64,000 bases of DNA, taken from Trichoderma breve. Its lineage: Eukaryota > Ascomycota > Sordariomycetes > Hypocreales > Hypocreaceae. Where the stretch lies: assembly GCF_028502605.1 (NCBI RefSeq), contig NC_079233.1:124001-188000 (forward strand). Reading direction: 5' to 3'. The notes below the pieces were generated by a model. It saw only the letters and a program-made list of their open reading frames with translations, was not told where the DNA came from and ran no database searches. A program made the position numbers and the translations under genes. Shown in pieces: positions 32,989 through 45,213 of this stretch; the stretch's first letter is position 1; every line of letters begins with the position of its first letter.

Positions 32989-34424
32989 ATGGCTATTCTC
33001 AGCACCCTTATATTTGGGGTGACGGTATTATCCTTTTTGGATCCCATCAACGCCCACAAGACCGTGCTTGGCAGGCCCAACCTTCATTGGGGACCCAAGA
33101 CACCAGGACATCCATTTCCTCACTCTCCGAAACGCCACAAGACCTGTTATGTCCCTAGCTGCCGTGGTTCTGGCCGTCATGGCAAGAATGACGATGCCCC
33201 TGAGATTCTCAAAGCCTTCAAGAAGTGTAATAAGGGTGGAGTCGTGATACTGGATGAAGAGTATACTATTGGTTCCCCACTTGATCTTACGTTCTTAGAG
33301 GCTGTAGATGTGGCTATTACCGGCAGTATCAAATTCACCAATGACATTGACTATTGGGTGAAGAACTCATTCAAGTACGACTTCCAAAATTCGTCCGCTT
33401 TTTGGCGCTTTGGAGGCAAAGATGTCAACATCTACGGTGGAGGACAAGGCTTAATTGATGGGAATGGCCAAGCTTGGTACGATGCCTTTGCAGTTGAGCC
33501 TACTCTTTTACGGCCAATTTTGCTCGTCCTAGACGGACTTGAACGCGGGTCCGTCACGGGTCTTAAAATGCGGAATTCCCCTGATGCAAGTAACTCCTAG
33601 ACCCTAAGTATGATGCAAAAATTGACACTCTCAGTGGTTTAACCTCATCGCTAACAGTAGTGATATCCTGGTCAGCAATATCGACATTGCTGTGAAGAGT
33701 GAGAGCAAAAATCCTGCCAAAAATGGTGATGGATGGGACACGTTTAGAAGCGACTCCGTTGTCATCCAAGATTCACATGTCAATAACAGCGACGACTGCG
33801 TGTCTTTCAAGCCCAATAGCACAAACATCATTGTGCAGGGCATGCAATGCAACGGCTCACATGGAATATCTGTCGGCTCACTGGGCCAATATCCGGCGGA
33901 GTATGACATAGTTGAGAATATTTACGTCTACAACATCTCGATGTCAAATGCGAGCGACGGTGCCCGGATCAAAGTGTGGCCTGGTACTGACACTCCATTC
34001 GAACCCGGCCTATCAGGAGGTGGAGGAGCTGGATACGTCAAGAACGTTACTTACGACACATTGTACAATGACAACAACGACTGGGCTATTGAGATCAACC
34101 AATGTTATGGACAAAGCAACCAAACTATCTGCGACAAGTATCCCTCCAACATGACCATTAGCGATGTCGTCTTCAAGAACATGTGGGGGACGACGTCAAC
34201 CAAATACGACCCCAAGGTTGGGACCCTGACATGCTCCTCTACTGAGGTAAGTAATGGTTTACGAAGTATGCCGCCTGTATTGACATGGTGTTTTACAGAA
34301 ATGCATAAACATTGCCGCACATAACATTTCGGTGACTGATCCAAGCGGCAAGACTCCCCAATGGATCTGCACCAACATGGACGAGAGCCTCCTAGACATC
34401 AACTGCGTATCGGCGGATTCTTAA
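32989..34424 (+). CDS. Exopolygalacturonase, glycoside hydrolase family 28
   Basis: Three exons (32989-33585, 33635-34246, 34299-34424) give 444 residues. The first intron has a GC donor (GCAAGT...CTCAG), and only this choice restores [20 protein letters not shown] signal peptide covers about residues 1-24, so the enzyme is secreted. GH28 motifs are present in order: [20 protein letters not shown] (catalytic Asp pair), [12 protein letters not shown] (catalytic His) and [10 protein letters not shown] (Arg-Ile-Lys). The sequence context of these motifs resembles exo-acting enzymes, which release galacturonate from the non-reducing ends of pectin chains. Several N-glycosylation sites are visible. 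The adjacent sugar porter and regulator support a pectin-use module. Confidence 0.92.
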
Positions 34425-34807
34425 GCTTGTTGGGCTTGTTGAGCATTTTTAGGTTGCAGCGATGGCTGCTGGCATGGCGGTTGACTGTAAACGTCCTTAA
34501 GATAAATCCATACTATGGAAGGGACCAAAAACGCAAAACATATACTACCTAATTAAGAGGAAACTTAACCCATTCTCTGCTCTTCGTCCTCCACATACGA
34601 TAGACATGCAGATAAACATGTTATCTTGCTCTTGGCAATGACTAATGACGGAATGCTGTGCTACTCGAGTTCGCAGCCATCTGCGGGGTATGAATACAAC
34701 ACAATCACCAGCTGCGATCCCCCGCTTCCTATGATGAAATGGCAATCTCCATGACACTTTAGATTGCCATATATGCCGCTTCATTGAGTAGTTGAATACC
34801 ATACATC
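34425..34807. other. Intergenic, promoter of amidase
   Basis: About 380 bases between the polygalacturonase stop and the amidase start. No gene or repeat recognised. Confidence 0.5.
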
Positions 34808-36736
34808 ATGTTGCAAAATTTTGAGACCATCGCCGAGGGTAAGGCGAAGGCAATCTTGAATACTATCCCAGAACATTGGCGGTTAAATATTACCATCCCC
34901 GCTGCCGAGGAACAACGTGATGTCACTGGCAAATACATTCAACAATTCTTAACCGCGAGTGAGGTTGAAATCACCGAAACTGATGCAGTGGGGATCTTGG
35001 AACATACGACAACTGGGAAATGGTCGGCTCGAGACGTCACTGAAGCCTTTTGTCACCGTGCGGCAATCGCCCATCAACTGGTCAGTTGATCGATTTGCTA
35101 TCTCAATATTCCATCTTCCTTCTTGAACTTAGAGGCTAAGTAACTTGTTAGACAAACTGCTTGCTTGATATCTTCATCGATGTGGCATTAGAGCATGCTG
35201 ACACGCTTGACGCATACTACCATGAGCATAATAAACCCATCGGCCCACTGCATGGACTACCAATAAGTCTGAAAGACCAATTTCACGTCAGAGGCGCTGA
35301 AACAACGATGGGATACGTTGGATGGATAGGCACTTTTGAGGGCCAAAAAGGCACTGGTAAAGAGCGACACTTTGAAAGCCAGTTGGTTACAGATTTGCGC
35401 CAACTTGGAGCCGTTTTCTACTGCAAGACTACTGTGCCACCATCGTTGATGTCGCCAGAGACTCACAACAACATTGTCGGATACCTCTTCAATCCCAAAA
35501 ATCGTCATCTAAGCGCCGGTGGTAGCAGCGGTGGTGAAGGCGCACTACTTAGCCTTCGGGGTAGTCCTGTGGGCATGGGAACTGACATTGGAGGATCAAT
35601 TCGTATTCCCTCCAGCTTCAACGGTGTTTACGGCCTGCGGTCGTCTACTGGTCGATTACCTTATGAGAGAACTCCAAACAGCATGGATGGTCAGGAGAGC
35701 ATTCTTTCCGTCGTCGGACCCATGGCTACAACCCTTCGATCTCTGACGTTTGTAATGAAGGCTTTGTTAAGCATGCAGCCTTGGTTGCATGATCCAATGG
35801 TCATTGAACTCACATGGAGAGACGAACAAACCAATCGGCTACAAGCTATGGTCGGGAAGCTCGGAAGCTCCAAAAAGTTGTCATTTGGTGTCTTGAGGAG
35901 AGACGACGTCGTCTTGCCTAGCCCACCAGTCCGAAGGGCTATTGAGATTGTGGTGAAAACTTTAGAAACTGCTGGTCACGAGGTTTGTGTCTCATCTCAG
36001 TGAAGAATAAACACAAGGGTGCTGACAGTATTATCTCAAGGTCATTGAATGGAAGCCACCACCTCACTCTAGAGGGTTGGACATTGCGGTAAGTCCCATT
36101 AAATAACACCTATAGATATTGGCTATACTAACTATGTATACAGGTGGAAGCCTGGATGTATGAAGGAGGAGAAGACATTCATAACGCACACGGCCTTTCG
36201 GGTGAACCAGTCATTTCACACATCTCGAGACGATATGGCAACAAGCCCGTGGAGCAGAAAAGGGCTAGTGATATTGCGGCAAATAACATTGCCAAGCGCA
36301 AATACCGCAAAGAGTACCTCGATTACTGGAACAGTACTGCCAATCTCACGCACTCGGGACAGCCTGTGGATGCTTTCATTTCACCGGTGTCTCCCTATGG
36401 AGGAACCAGGCCTAACACTTATCACTATGTCACATATTCGACGATTATAAACGTCTTGGACTATTCTTCAGTCGCCTTTCCAGTCACTTACGTTGATAAG
36501 AATGTTGATGTTGTCGACGATGGCTACACTGCTGCTAATCCTACTGATAAGCAAGTATTTGAATCATGTAAGTACTTTTCCAAGTAAAAGATTCCACTCG
36601 ACTGAAGCTGAGAATGGTTATAGACGATCCAGAGATACACGATGGAAGCCCTGTGGGACTGCAGGTTGTCGGTAGAAGGCTTCAAGAGGAAAAGACATTG
36701 GCACTAGCAAAGGTGATCACAGATCTGTTAGCTTAA
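34808..36736 (+). CDS. Amidase (amidase-signature family)
   Basis: Five exons (34808-35080, 35152-35982, 36041-36088, 36144-36567, 36624-36736) give 562 residues, the usual size of fungal acetamidase-like enzymes. The catalytic triad regions are visible: the Lys of LPISLKDQF, the first Ser in AGGSSGGEGAL, and the nucleophile in GTDIGGSIRIPSSFNGVYGLR. The ending GSPVGLQVVGRRLQEEKTLAL is the standard C-terminal block. It hydrolyses an amide to ammonia and acid in the cytosol, releasing nitrogen. It converges on an NCS1 permease gene 200 bases away, which suggests uptake and breakdown of a nitrogen compound as a pair (inference). Confidence 0.92.
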
Positions 36737-36930
36737 TTAGGCTACCTAAGATTCAATCTGGACACCGATAACTCAATTAACGACTCAAATATGTCGTAAT
36801 CTTTATTTATTGCTTGTATTAAGACCACTAAATGGAGCATGGGGTGCCTTGCCCACGACCGTCTCTCCAGGTATCATACTATCTCACGTAAAAAAAGCAA
36901 CGCTATCGTATATACAGGCCTGTGGTTTCT

Positions 36931-38487
36931 TTACCGGCCGAAGAACTTCAATTCCAGATATCTGGCCGGCGCATAGGTCAATGCCGTTACCACAAACGTA
37001 AACTCGTTGGCAACATCACCGCCGTAATCTCCAATGGTCTTCGCAAGAGGTCCGATGTACCAAGTTTCGTCCATGCCCATAACCCAGGATACAATGCCGA
37101 GGCCGAATGCAACCGAAGCTCCGATACCGATGGGTAGTCTTGCGGGATCATTCCAGCCATCAAGGTCGTAGTTGTTGAAATTGCCCTTTCGGAAGATGAA
37201 ATGCTCTTGGAATAAGATGATGGCGTAGCTAGTGCACCAGTATCCAAGAAGACTCAAAAAGTTTTGCAAGTAGGCATTCAGCTGTTCTCTGCCGCCGACA
37301 GCCAGGGCAAGAATGCAGAGAAAGCAGAAGATTGTCCAGATGAATCGGGGGATTTGAGCAAAGGGTCGCGAGAGCTGCTGAAAGGAAATAGCAGCGCTGT
37401 AAATACTGATGACATTGGTGTTGATACCGGATAGAACGAGCAGTGTCAGTAAGAACTTTGCGAATCCTCGTGGGTACAGCATTGTTTGGATCAGATAACC
37501 CAGTCCCTCGTCATATGCATCGCTCCATTCGGGCTTCGAGTTCAACGCCGAGGCAACAACGCAACCGGCAACCATGCCAATTGACGTAGGAATCGCAATT
37601 CCAAGAGTAGTCATCACAAAGACTTTAACTCGACTGACATTGGCCGGATAGTGAACATAGTAATCACTGACCATGGTGCACCAAGAGGCGCTTGAACCGT
37701 ACACAATAGCCAGCAAACTGAGAATAGCACCACTAAGGGTAGCACCTGTGGCAGCTGGTGGCGAGGTGTTGTCTGCAAAGCGTCCAGTTTCGCCAAAAAT
37801 GATCATAAAGATGACGAAAAAGATGAACCAGGCATATCGTTCGTAAACCAGAATAGCGTTCAGTCCGACAAACGAGATGGCCAATGCAACCACAGCCAGA
37901 ATAACGATACCGAGAATCAGGGAGACATGGCCGTCAGATACGGCAGTCAAGGCAAGGCCGCCTGTGATACATGATACAGCCGCCCAACCCATCTGCTGGA
38001 TGCTGTTGAGTAGCGCAATGAGTTTGTTGGGCCACCAGCCAAAGCTGTAGCGACTGACACTGATCTGTCGTAAGCCAGTCGCAGCTCCAAAGGTTGCACA
38101 GTAGCCGGTAACAGCGCCACCAAGAAGTGAGGCAAAGATTGTGACAAGAATGGCCTGTTTAAGGCTCAGTCCGAACTCAGCACCCAGAAATCCAGTTGCA
38201 AAGCAAGATGTGTTCATGGTTCCGCTAGCCCATAGCAAGGCCATCGTCAACTGCTCGATCCATGGAACCGGTTTCTTGTCTTCTTCCTGTTTGCGTTCGA
38301 TGGCTTCGGATTCAATACCAAGCTTCTTGTCCATCTGGGCTTCCAGGTTGCGCAGTCGCCACAACAGACCACTCCTTGGTCCGCTGGGAAACGACTGTCC
38401 CGAGGTATCATCAGATACAACGGCCGTGACATCCTTCTCATTGGCAGGATGGCCAGCCCTGTGGCCGCTTTCAGGGTCGTAATCCAT
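36931..38487 (-). CDS. NCS1-family permease (purine/cytosine, Fcy-like)
   Basis: Single exon of 518 residues. The hydrophilic N-terminus ends with GIESEAIERKQEEDKKPVPW, followed by WIEQLTMALLWASGTMNTSCFATGFLG (helix 1), RYSFGWWPNKLIALLNSIQQMGW (helices 3-4) and SDYYVHYPANVSRVKVF, all characteristic of fungal Fcy-type NCS1 carriers. About 12 membrane helices are expected. These H+ symporters import cytosine, adenine, guanine, hypoxanthine or related compounds. It is convergent with the amidase, consistent with a two-gene nitrogen-scavenging unit. Which nucleobase or analogue is carried cannot be read from the sequence. Confidence 0.9.
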   Translation of the reverse strand: MDYDPESGHRAGHPANEKDVTAVVSDDTSGQSFPSGPRSGLLWRLRNLEAQMDKKLGIESEAIERKQEEDKKPVPWIEQLTMALLWASGTMNTSCFATGFLGAEFGLSLKQAILVTIFASLLGGAVTGYCATFGAATGLRQISVSRYSFGWWPNKLIALLNSIQQMGWAAVSCITGGLALTAVSDGHVSLILGIVILAVVALAISFVGLNAILVYERYAWFIFFVIFMIIFGETGRFADNTSPPAATGATLSGAILSLLAIVYGSSASWCTMVSDYYVHYPANVSRVKVFVMTTLGIAIPTSIGMVAGCVVASALNSKPEWSDAYDEGLGYLIQTMLYPRGFAKFLLTLLVLSGINTNVISIYSAAISFQQLSRPFAQIPRFIWTIFCFLCILALAVGGREQLNAYLQNFLSLLGYWCTSYAIILFQEHFIFRKGNFNNYDLDGWNDPARLPIGIGASVAFGLGIVSWVMGMDETWYIGPLAKTIGDYGGDVANEFTFVVTALTYAPARYLELKFFGR

Positions 38488-41334
38488 TTGGAAAGATCTG
38501 ACTGTGAAAGCCTGGGGAAGAAGACGAAAACTTGCACCTCTTTTTTTCCCGGTTGGAACTTGAGTCAGTGCGGAGCAGTTGCTTTTAACATTCCATTTTT
38601 CTCTTCAGATAAGACGACGGAAGTCCCCGAGCGATACCCCTGCTCAACCGATTTTTCTTAGCGGCATCCTTTGCCCGCCCTCACGCGACCCAAAAAGATT
38701 GTACGGAGTACGAGGTAGGCTTATCTTCGGTACGCTACCAACAAAGGCCTGAACCAACTCGCCTTTCCCGTAGTTAGAAGGTCTGATTGCTGGAGGCCGT
38801 CGGCTCACCAAACCCGATTCTTGCCCCAACCGGAGAATGAAGAACGCAAATTACGTACGCTAATCATTTGATATTGCGGGGTGGAGACACAATATTCAGG
38901 CCGGTAGTTCGTAGTACGAGTATGCATCACGTATTGTTAATGTCTGACTGCTGATCGAGTGAGGGGTCGAGAGGAATGTGAAACAACATCTCGGACTCAT
39001 GACAAATCGATATCCCTTCGATAACTGAGCACTTTTACAGCATCTTTTGAGCACTGTTCTTGTTGTTCACTATATGAAATACATAGAGCCCTTCTTCCTT
39101 TCCATCATCAAGCTTGGACTCAAGTCTATCTGTATCAGGGGCCAAAGTCGGACTGATATCGAATTTGCACTAGTGGCCAAAGATTGAAGGTTAGCAGCAT
39201 GATAGCACGACGCTACGGCACCGGCTATCCGATATTCGGTGGGCAATTTGCTCCCCGTTGGCCGGAAAAAAATGTCTGTCGGTCAAGCTTCCGGGCACTA
39301 AGGCTGCGCGTGGCAATCTTGGCCGGATCTTTTGTTAGAGCACGGAGCGCCCCGTATCATCGGATACGTGTGTGCCTGGAGCAAGCGAAGGCTTGATTGT
39401 CGTCTGAAGCACACTAAGAACCCAACATGGACTGCGGCGGGGAGAGCGTAGGTTGAAGTCAATTGCCCTCCGCATTATTGGTTGACGCTACAAGGCACTA
39501 TTACTACAACTTATACAAAGTACGGAGTAGACAGACTACCTATCAAAGTGTGATGCCCTTGGAGATTCCGATGCTATGGTTGGCCCAAGCCGAGCTAAAG
39601 CGTAAGCACCTATTAGGCCATGGTTTGACACCTGACGGAGGGGAAGCATGGTGGGATCTTCTCTGCATCACCAAATGAACCATTCTCGAAAGAGAGCGAT
39701 ATTTTAGCATCAATTTTAGCAAACGAGGGCCGAGACCCGTTACCCCCAGAATCTCAGCTACGGGTCTCCAAACTAGGATTGCCAACCATGAGATACATGT
39801 AGTTTATTTTCAGCTTTGCGTCGGCGAGTTCCGCAAGCATTCCATCTTGACATGTGCGCTCAATGTATTTTTACCACCGCCCCTTGCAGTACTAACTTAT
39901 AGCCGCATATGATTATACAGAGAATCTTGAGAGGTTGTCTAGAGAAGCCATTGCTGTTGAGCAAAGTGATACTGATGCCACGAGATTTACGAGTTAACCC
40001 TGTGTTTGTGATGCGGGGGTGTTTGCATCCGATCTGAGCATCCAAGACCGTGCCTAAATGATGGCATTGTTGTAAATCACTCTACATTCAGTACACTTAT
40101 TTGCAGCAAATTCCTGAAAACATGCTTTTTGGGCAGCCATATCCTTCATTTCTAGCATTGATGATCAGGCCACTATTCCAGCAATCGATTTTTTGCACTG
40201 GATGTGGAGGGCTGCCTAGGCTGTATATCTACTCAGATTAAGAATGAAACCGCCTCGTTTTCCTTACAAGGTGTCCAGCATGAACGAACGGTCGTAATTC
40301 TGGTTCGGTCGAATGCCTAAGAAATTACTTGGGGTGAGCCAAGTTAGTAGAATTCATGTTTAAGCCATTCATTCCATGAGAGAAAAAGAGAAGAAAGAAA
40401 AAAGTCAAGATTTTGTGCCTTCACATCCTGAAATGGCATACATGAGGTCAAATGATCAGTGTTATTATCTGATTAACTATATGTCGTTTATCGAAATTGG
40501 TATTCTTCCATCCAAGTCATTATACATTCCCCTACGCATTCATGATACGACCAATTGTTTGCGATCAGATAGCTCAGGTGAGGCCGGCCAGAATGCATGC
40601 TATCTTACTACAGTTCCACAGGCTATTTAGCACAAGGCTGTAGATCGCAAAAATGAAGTGAGCGACATGGGGATGAACTGAGAATGTAGATGTCAATGTA
40701 CTGGTTTAATGTGCCAGTTCTGCTCAAGCGCACAAATCATCTCGTGGCTACCAAAATTGATTCTAATACTATCCATTGTAGATATTCCGCTTTACTTAGT
40801 TTCAAACATTTTAGAAATCATCAATCGTCGCAGTGCTGAGAGGGAGCAAGCATAATTGAATCAGACAATATTCACATTTTCATCGACGGTCCTGGTTAAC
40901 TCTAGTCTAGGCATCTTCAAATTTCCAGAGGACACTTAATAAATGAGTCGCATACATCTTATCTAAAAGTAGTTTACAGTACCTATTTGAATCCGGCGCA
41001 CCATCCTGTTGATGGCAGATGTACGTGATACGCTATGCAAAATCATGGGTCGCGATGTCGACAGCTTCTCACCAACCAATAATCACCAGGTGCCAAGGTT
41101 CGGTGGGCCAAAGCTGCACGATTACAACGCTAAAACGTTGAAGAACGCATGTTTACTGCTGGAATGTGCAGATAGTGCGGTTCACACAGGGCAGTAAAAA
41201 CTCAAAAGCGTTCAAATTTTTATCTTTCTCTTCAACAAAACACCTACGTGCAATCAGTCGTTCAGTCCGAGGCTACAATATTAGGCTTATCATTCAGTAT
41301 TCTTTTCAACTCTTGAGTTTAACCGCTTCACATC
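38488..41334. other. Gene-poor 2.8-kb stretch
   Basis: The left 300-400 bases should be the NCS1 promoter. The rest has only short open frames on both strands with no recognisable domain. A 9-bp inverted repeat sits at 39732-39768. I see no transposase fragment, tRNA or long repeat here. Confidence 0.45.
39732..39768. repeat. Short inverted repeat (hairpin)
   Basis: GAGACCCGT at 39732-39740 is the exact reverse complement of ACGGGTCTC at 39760-39768, with 19 bases between. It could be a small hairpin or a palindromic binding site. Function unknown. Confidence 0.6.
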
Positions 41335-42114
41335 ATGGGTATCATCCGCAAGACCGCTGTGGGAGTGACTGTTGGCACAGCTGCAGCACTAGGCTATCTC
41401 CATGTGGCAACAAGCATCATCGCGCCGATTCCTCTCAACGACGCGATATACAGCTCCAAGGCATACAAGAAGTATAATCCGCATAAAAACGCAGCTACCA
41501 ATGACATCTGCGTCAAGACAATTCCTCTGAATCGCATTCGTCCGGAATTGTTACAGAAGGAGGGAGACCTTGCCTTAGAGCTCTGCCGTGGCGTATGGCA
41601 TGGCTGGGGTGAGTCTTTTTTTTTTTTCTTTGTTAACCCCGGCACCCCTCAGCCTCACCTGTGGTGGTATCAGCTCTCGTATTAGCATAGTCACTTGTGC
41701 TAACAAAAGACAGGCTATGCCATACAGCGACAGTACTTGCATCGCAAATGGTACGGCCCTGAGACATCCTCACAGCTATGGACGCGAGACCAGTTCGCTG
41801 CCTCAAAGTATGAGGTCGGAACAGCTGTGACAGATCACTTTGAAGTGGTTGATCACACGCCCAATGAAATTTTAGTCCGCGCCGGCGGCACTCCTCGGGA
41901 GCAGGGCGGACGGCCTGCAGATGGTTTGTTCGCCATTGGTGCTGTTGTTGATCACGACGCTCAAGTCGCGCGATTAACACTCAAGAGCTGCCTTTTCTCC
42001 AGCCACGAGAAGATAGAAGGCGACAAGGGACCGATGCCTCCTCCAGTGGAACTTCTGCATCAGTGGTACTCGCGCGTTCTACTGGTGAGCGCAGCTTCTC
42101 GATTGACGCGGTGA
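41335..42114 (+). CDS. Conserved fungal hypothetical protein
   Basis: Two exons, 41335-41608 and 41714-42114, joined over an intron that begins with a T-rich run, give 224 residues. The N-terminus MGIIRKTAVGVTVGTAAALGYLHVATSII is a hydrophobic, probable membrane anchor or mitochondrial-type segment. The rest is a soluble domain with WYGPETSSQLWTRDQFAASKYEVG, ILVRAGGTPREQGGRPADGLFAIGAVV and MPPPVELLHQWYSRVLL. This order of blocks recurs in uncharacterised fungal proteins, but I know no function. A GT at 42085 could start another intron, but the readings I tried end in early stops, so the stop at 42112-42114 is preferred. Confidence 0.7.
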
Positions 42115-42437
42115 GCGGCTCATAGACATGATGGAAATGGACAACATGTTAGCCGAGAAGCCATGTCGAGACTACGACGCTCCAGGGGAGAGAAAAGTCA
42201 ACAATTTTACGGTTACTGGATACTTAGCAACAATAATTACGTATGCTATTCGCGGTTTACTCATGATTAGGAACGTGAATGAATAGTACGGAATTACCGC
42301 CATCATGATGGTGCAATATTTGCATCGCCATATTCCTCTATAACTACCCATGTGATAGCAATCGCGTTTGACCTTTGCAAGACAACATAATTTATAGTAC
42401 ATATAGCCGCATAGTATACATGGCATACACGACGTTA
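42115..42437. other. Intergenic between convergent genes
   Basis: About 320 AT-rich bases between the hypothetical gene and the 3' end of the minus-strand regulator. No gene seen. Confidence 0.5.
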
Positions 42438-43926
42438 CTAGAGTAAAGTCATGATACTTTGAGACGCATCCCACAACGCACGACCTCGCGAGGAATGCAC
42501 TGAATCAATCCAGAAAATACTTCGAAGGATCGTCATCGCGGCTGCCCAGGATTCAACTTCAAGTTGGGTTGCTAACATCGAAATGCCAGTAGCAAACCAT
42601 GACCAGTCCTCAGCGTCAGTTGCCTCCATACCTCCCATGAAGAACTGCCAAAATAATATGATTCCGTTGCTTTCTTCATCGCAAAGAACCATAGGGAATA
42701 AAAAGTTTAGGAGATCCTTTAATTTTGCGAGGTGAATATCGGTGAAAACTTGAAAGGCTAAAAATCGTCTTCGGACTGCTGCTAGACCCAGAAGAGCAGA
42801 GATCCTGGTGGCATCTCTTAGACTCTGTGTAATTATAGAACTGCTGAATATTTGGGACTGAATTGAGAGCAGTTTGTGTAATAAAACACAGATACGAAAG
42901 CCAGATATACGTGCATCTGTCCAGAGCTCATCTCCCATGGTCCGATAATATTCGTTTAATTTTTCTCCTAGGCTCTTCGTATCGCACAATGTTTGAGCAA
43001 ACGAGTCCATGCCATCTGGGAAAAGTGATCTAAACGGCGATTTCAAGATGAGATCTCTATAAACTGTATCCTCAATATTGGCGGAGCTGATTTGAAAAGA
43101 TCTCAAGAGGTCAACTGGTAGAGGAAACAATGGAAGGCTGTCATTCCGAGCGCGAGAATTCACTTCGACAAAGAGTAGCAGAAGGCGAGTATAAGGTTCC
43201 AACGTCATATTGTCAAGGCCTCCGCCAATTTGTACCACTTTTTCAAGAGCTGCAAAGTGCACTTCAAATTTTGCAGCGTCGCGGTACATATTGGCATGCT
43301 GAGCAAGAGCAAGAATGGGAAGGACAAGGCTAGCCGCCTGCTCCTTACCAGTAACTCTTAGACGACTCATGACGTTGTTTATTGCTGCATTATGGTGAAT
43401 AACTGACTCTTCCTTGTTTCTTTCTGGAGATCCTGTGAATACTGCGGCTGCTAATGAAACATTACAAAGCAGCTGGTGGAATGCAGCAGGATCTCCCAAG
43501 GCCATCGGGAGCCAGAAGTAACGAAAGCCGCAAAAGTGTTTTTTAGGGTCGACGTACACTAACTGAAATGTAAGTTTTCTTGAAAGAATTCGGAAAACAA
43601 TCGTTATCCGTTTCTCATTGTAAGTACCCACGCTGCTCAATAATTTCGTGCATGCGAAGAGACATTTGCACAGGATAAGCGGTAAAAGGATCTCGGCGGC
43701 CCGATCCTGGCTCTTTATAGAGTACCTGTGGTTGCTGAGTTTCCAATAACATTGGATTAATAGGTAAAGAGACAATTGGGTTGCGTGGCAAAGGTCGATT
43801 GCGTGCAGTTTTAATTTTTCTGGCCCTTCCAGCTTTGATCATCGCAACCTGGCGAATGAGTTGTCGCCGTTCCCGGTCGACCGGTTTGACATCTTCTTTT
43901 CCATGAATTTGGATAAATGAATACAT
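42438..43926 (-). CDS. Fungal-specific transcription-factor-like protein without zinc cluster
   Basis: Two exons, 43926-43632 and 43558-42438, joined over GTGGGT...GTTAG, give 471 residues. The N-terminus is basic (VDRERRQLIRQVAMIKAGRARKIK) but has no Cys-rich cluster. It is followed by DPFTAYPVQMSLRMHEIIEQLYV and FRYFWLPMALGDPAAFHQLLCNVSLAAA, the start of the Fungal_trans_2-type domain, which commonly appears in proteins of this layout. The splice was chosen so that HEIIEQLYVDPKKHF reads through. Such proteins are annotated as transcription factors by domain. With no DNA-binding cluster seen, this one may act as a cofactor or bind through the basic segment. Target unknown. Confidence 0.78.
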
Positions 43927-45213
43927 GGGTATTGTCGTACTCCTGTTGATGATCCAAGATGTTTCGGAACAGAAGTAACGGAGAAGGCTCCGTGAAATAT
44001 CCCCCTAGAAGGCTCTCCTACTTGCTAGGGGAGCGTAAGCCTTTTACTACCACCCGGCCAAATTGGCCAATAGCGCATACACACCGACAAGGGCCGCTAT
44101 ACCTACCGAGGTAGTAGACAAGGGTGTTTGTACCTCTTATTGCGAAAGAAATCTTACCCTAGATTATTTTATTTAATGTTTCCTGTTCATACATAATAGG
44201 CTTTGTAGAAGAAAAAAAACTTCACTAAACGCTCTTGCAACCATTGCATTCGCAAGAAGTCTTTTACTAGGGGCCCGTAAGCACCAAAACCCTCTAGGTT
44301 TACTTCCCAGGAGCACCAGTAGTTCTTAGTAGTGATGCTGATTAATGCTCAGATCGACTATTTACTAATCAAAATTACGCAGCCTTAAACCTTTTTGCCA
44401 TTTCTTTTTTGGCCTTGGCATATTCCAACAGTGTCAAGCCAACTTCATAAGCCAAGTCTGTAAGCCATGTTCATATACCAAGTTCATATGCCGAGTTACC
44501 ATTCCGTATTATGTTGTGAACTAGGCGCTTAATCACAGCGTATTAATCTAACTGCTTTTGTACTAAAGGAGAATGGAGTGACAGCAACTCGACGGATTAG
44601 CTACGTAAACCACAGCTTTCCTTTTATCAGGCGGGGTTTTTCAATTGGACAAAAACGAAGAATATCGGCCAAATCTAGATCTCATCTCTTGTGTTTTGAT
44701 TGCTATTTCTTGGCCAGACTTCGCGGGACGGGTGGAATTATTCAAGGACGGGGTTGACACTGAGTGTGCATTCAACCGCGTTCCTTACACACTTGCACCA
44801 CAAAGAAACTGACATGCATAAACTATAACTCTGTTTTTCGTGGGAAAAAACAACACTTTAGTTGGACTTAAGGTACTCGCGAATATCTCTAAGCTTGAGG
44901 TAGCCTTCTCCCATACCAATTCATCTTCACCTCTTGATTCAAGCTCTTCAAAGTTTATAATGACAACCCTTTCACGACTGGGTCGGCGCGAATCGATAAA
45001 CAGACCCAGCAAGTAGGCCCATAGCATGATTGGAACCAGCGCCGCATTGAGTGCACTTAACATATGTCTATTCTTCCAAAGGAAAAAGTGTTGATAAGAT
45101 GGGACAGTCTAAACGCGCGTTCGCTTGTGTAGGCAGTTGAGTTGGTGTAAACTGCAACAGACTCAAAGACGCAAGTTGGTACCAATACCAGTTGGCTACA
45201 AGGAACTATTATA
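43927..45213. other. Gene-poor stretch
   Basis: About 1.3 kb. Two near-copies of a 16-base element (CTAGGGG, two variable bases, CGTAAGC) lie at 44025-44040 and 44267-44282. A minus-strand open frame at 45063-44785 begins MLSALNAALVPIM, which recalls the C-terminal loop of sugar porters, but the expected PET...LEEID does not follow. It is not called as a gene. Confidence 0.4.

Noticed and set aside
42085..42125. Possible second intron near the end of the hypothetical gene at 41335
   Set aside because: Of the acceptors tried, one gives an immediate stop and the other only a low-complexity tail. The existing stop gives a reasonable C-terminus.
44785..45063. Minus-strand frame starting MLSALNAALVPIM, resembling a sugar-porter C-terminal loop
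   Set aside because: The similarity stops after about 13 residues, and the expected PET...LEEID signature is absent in all frames.
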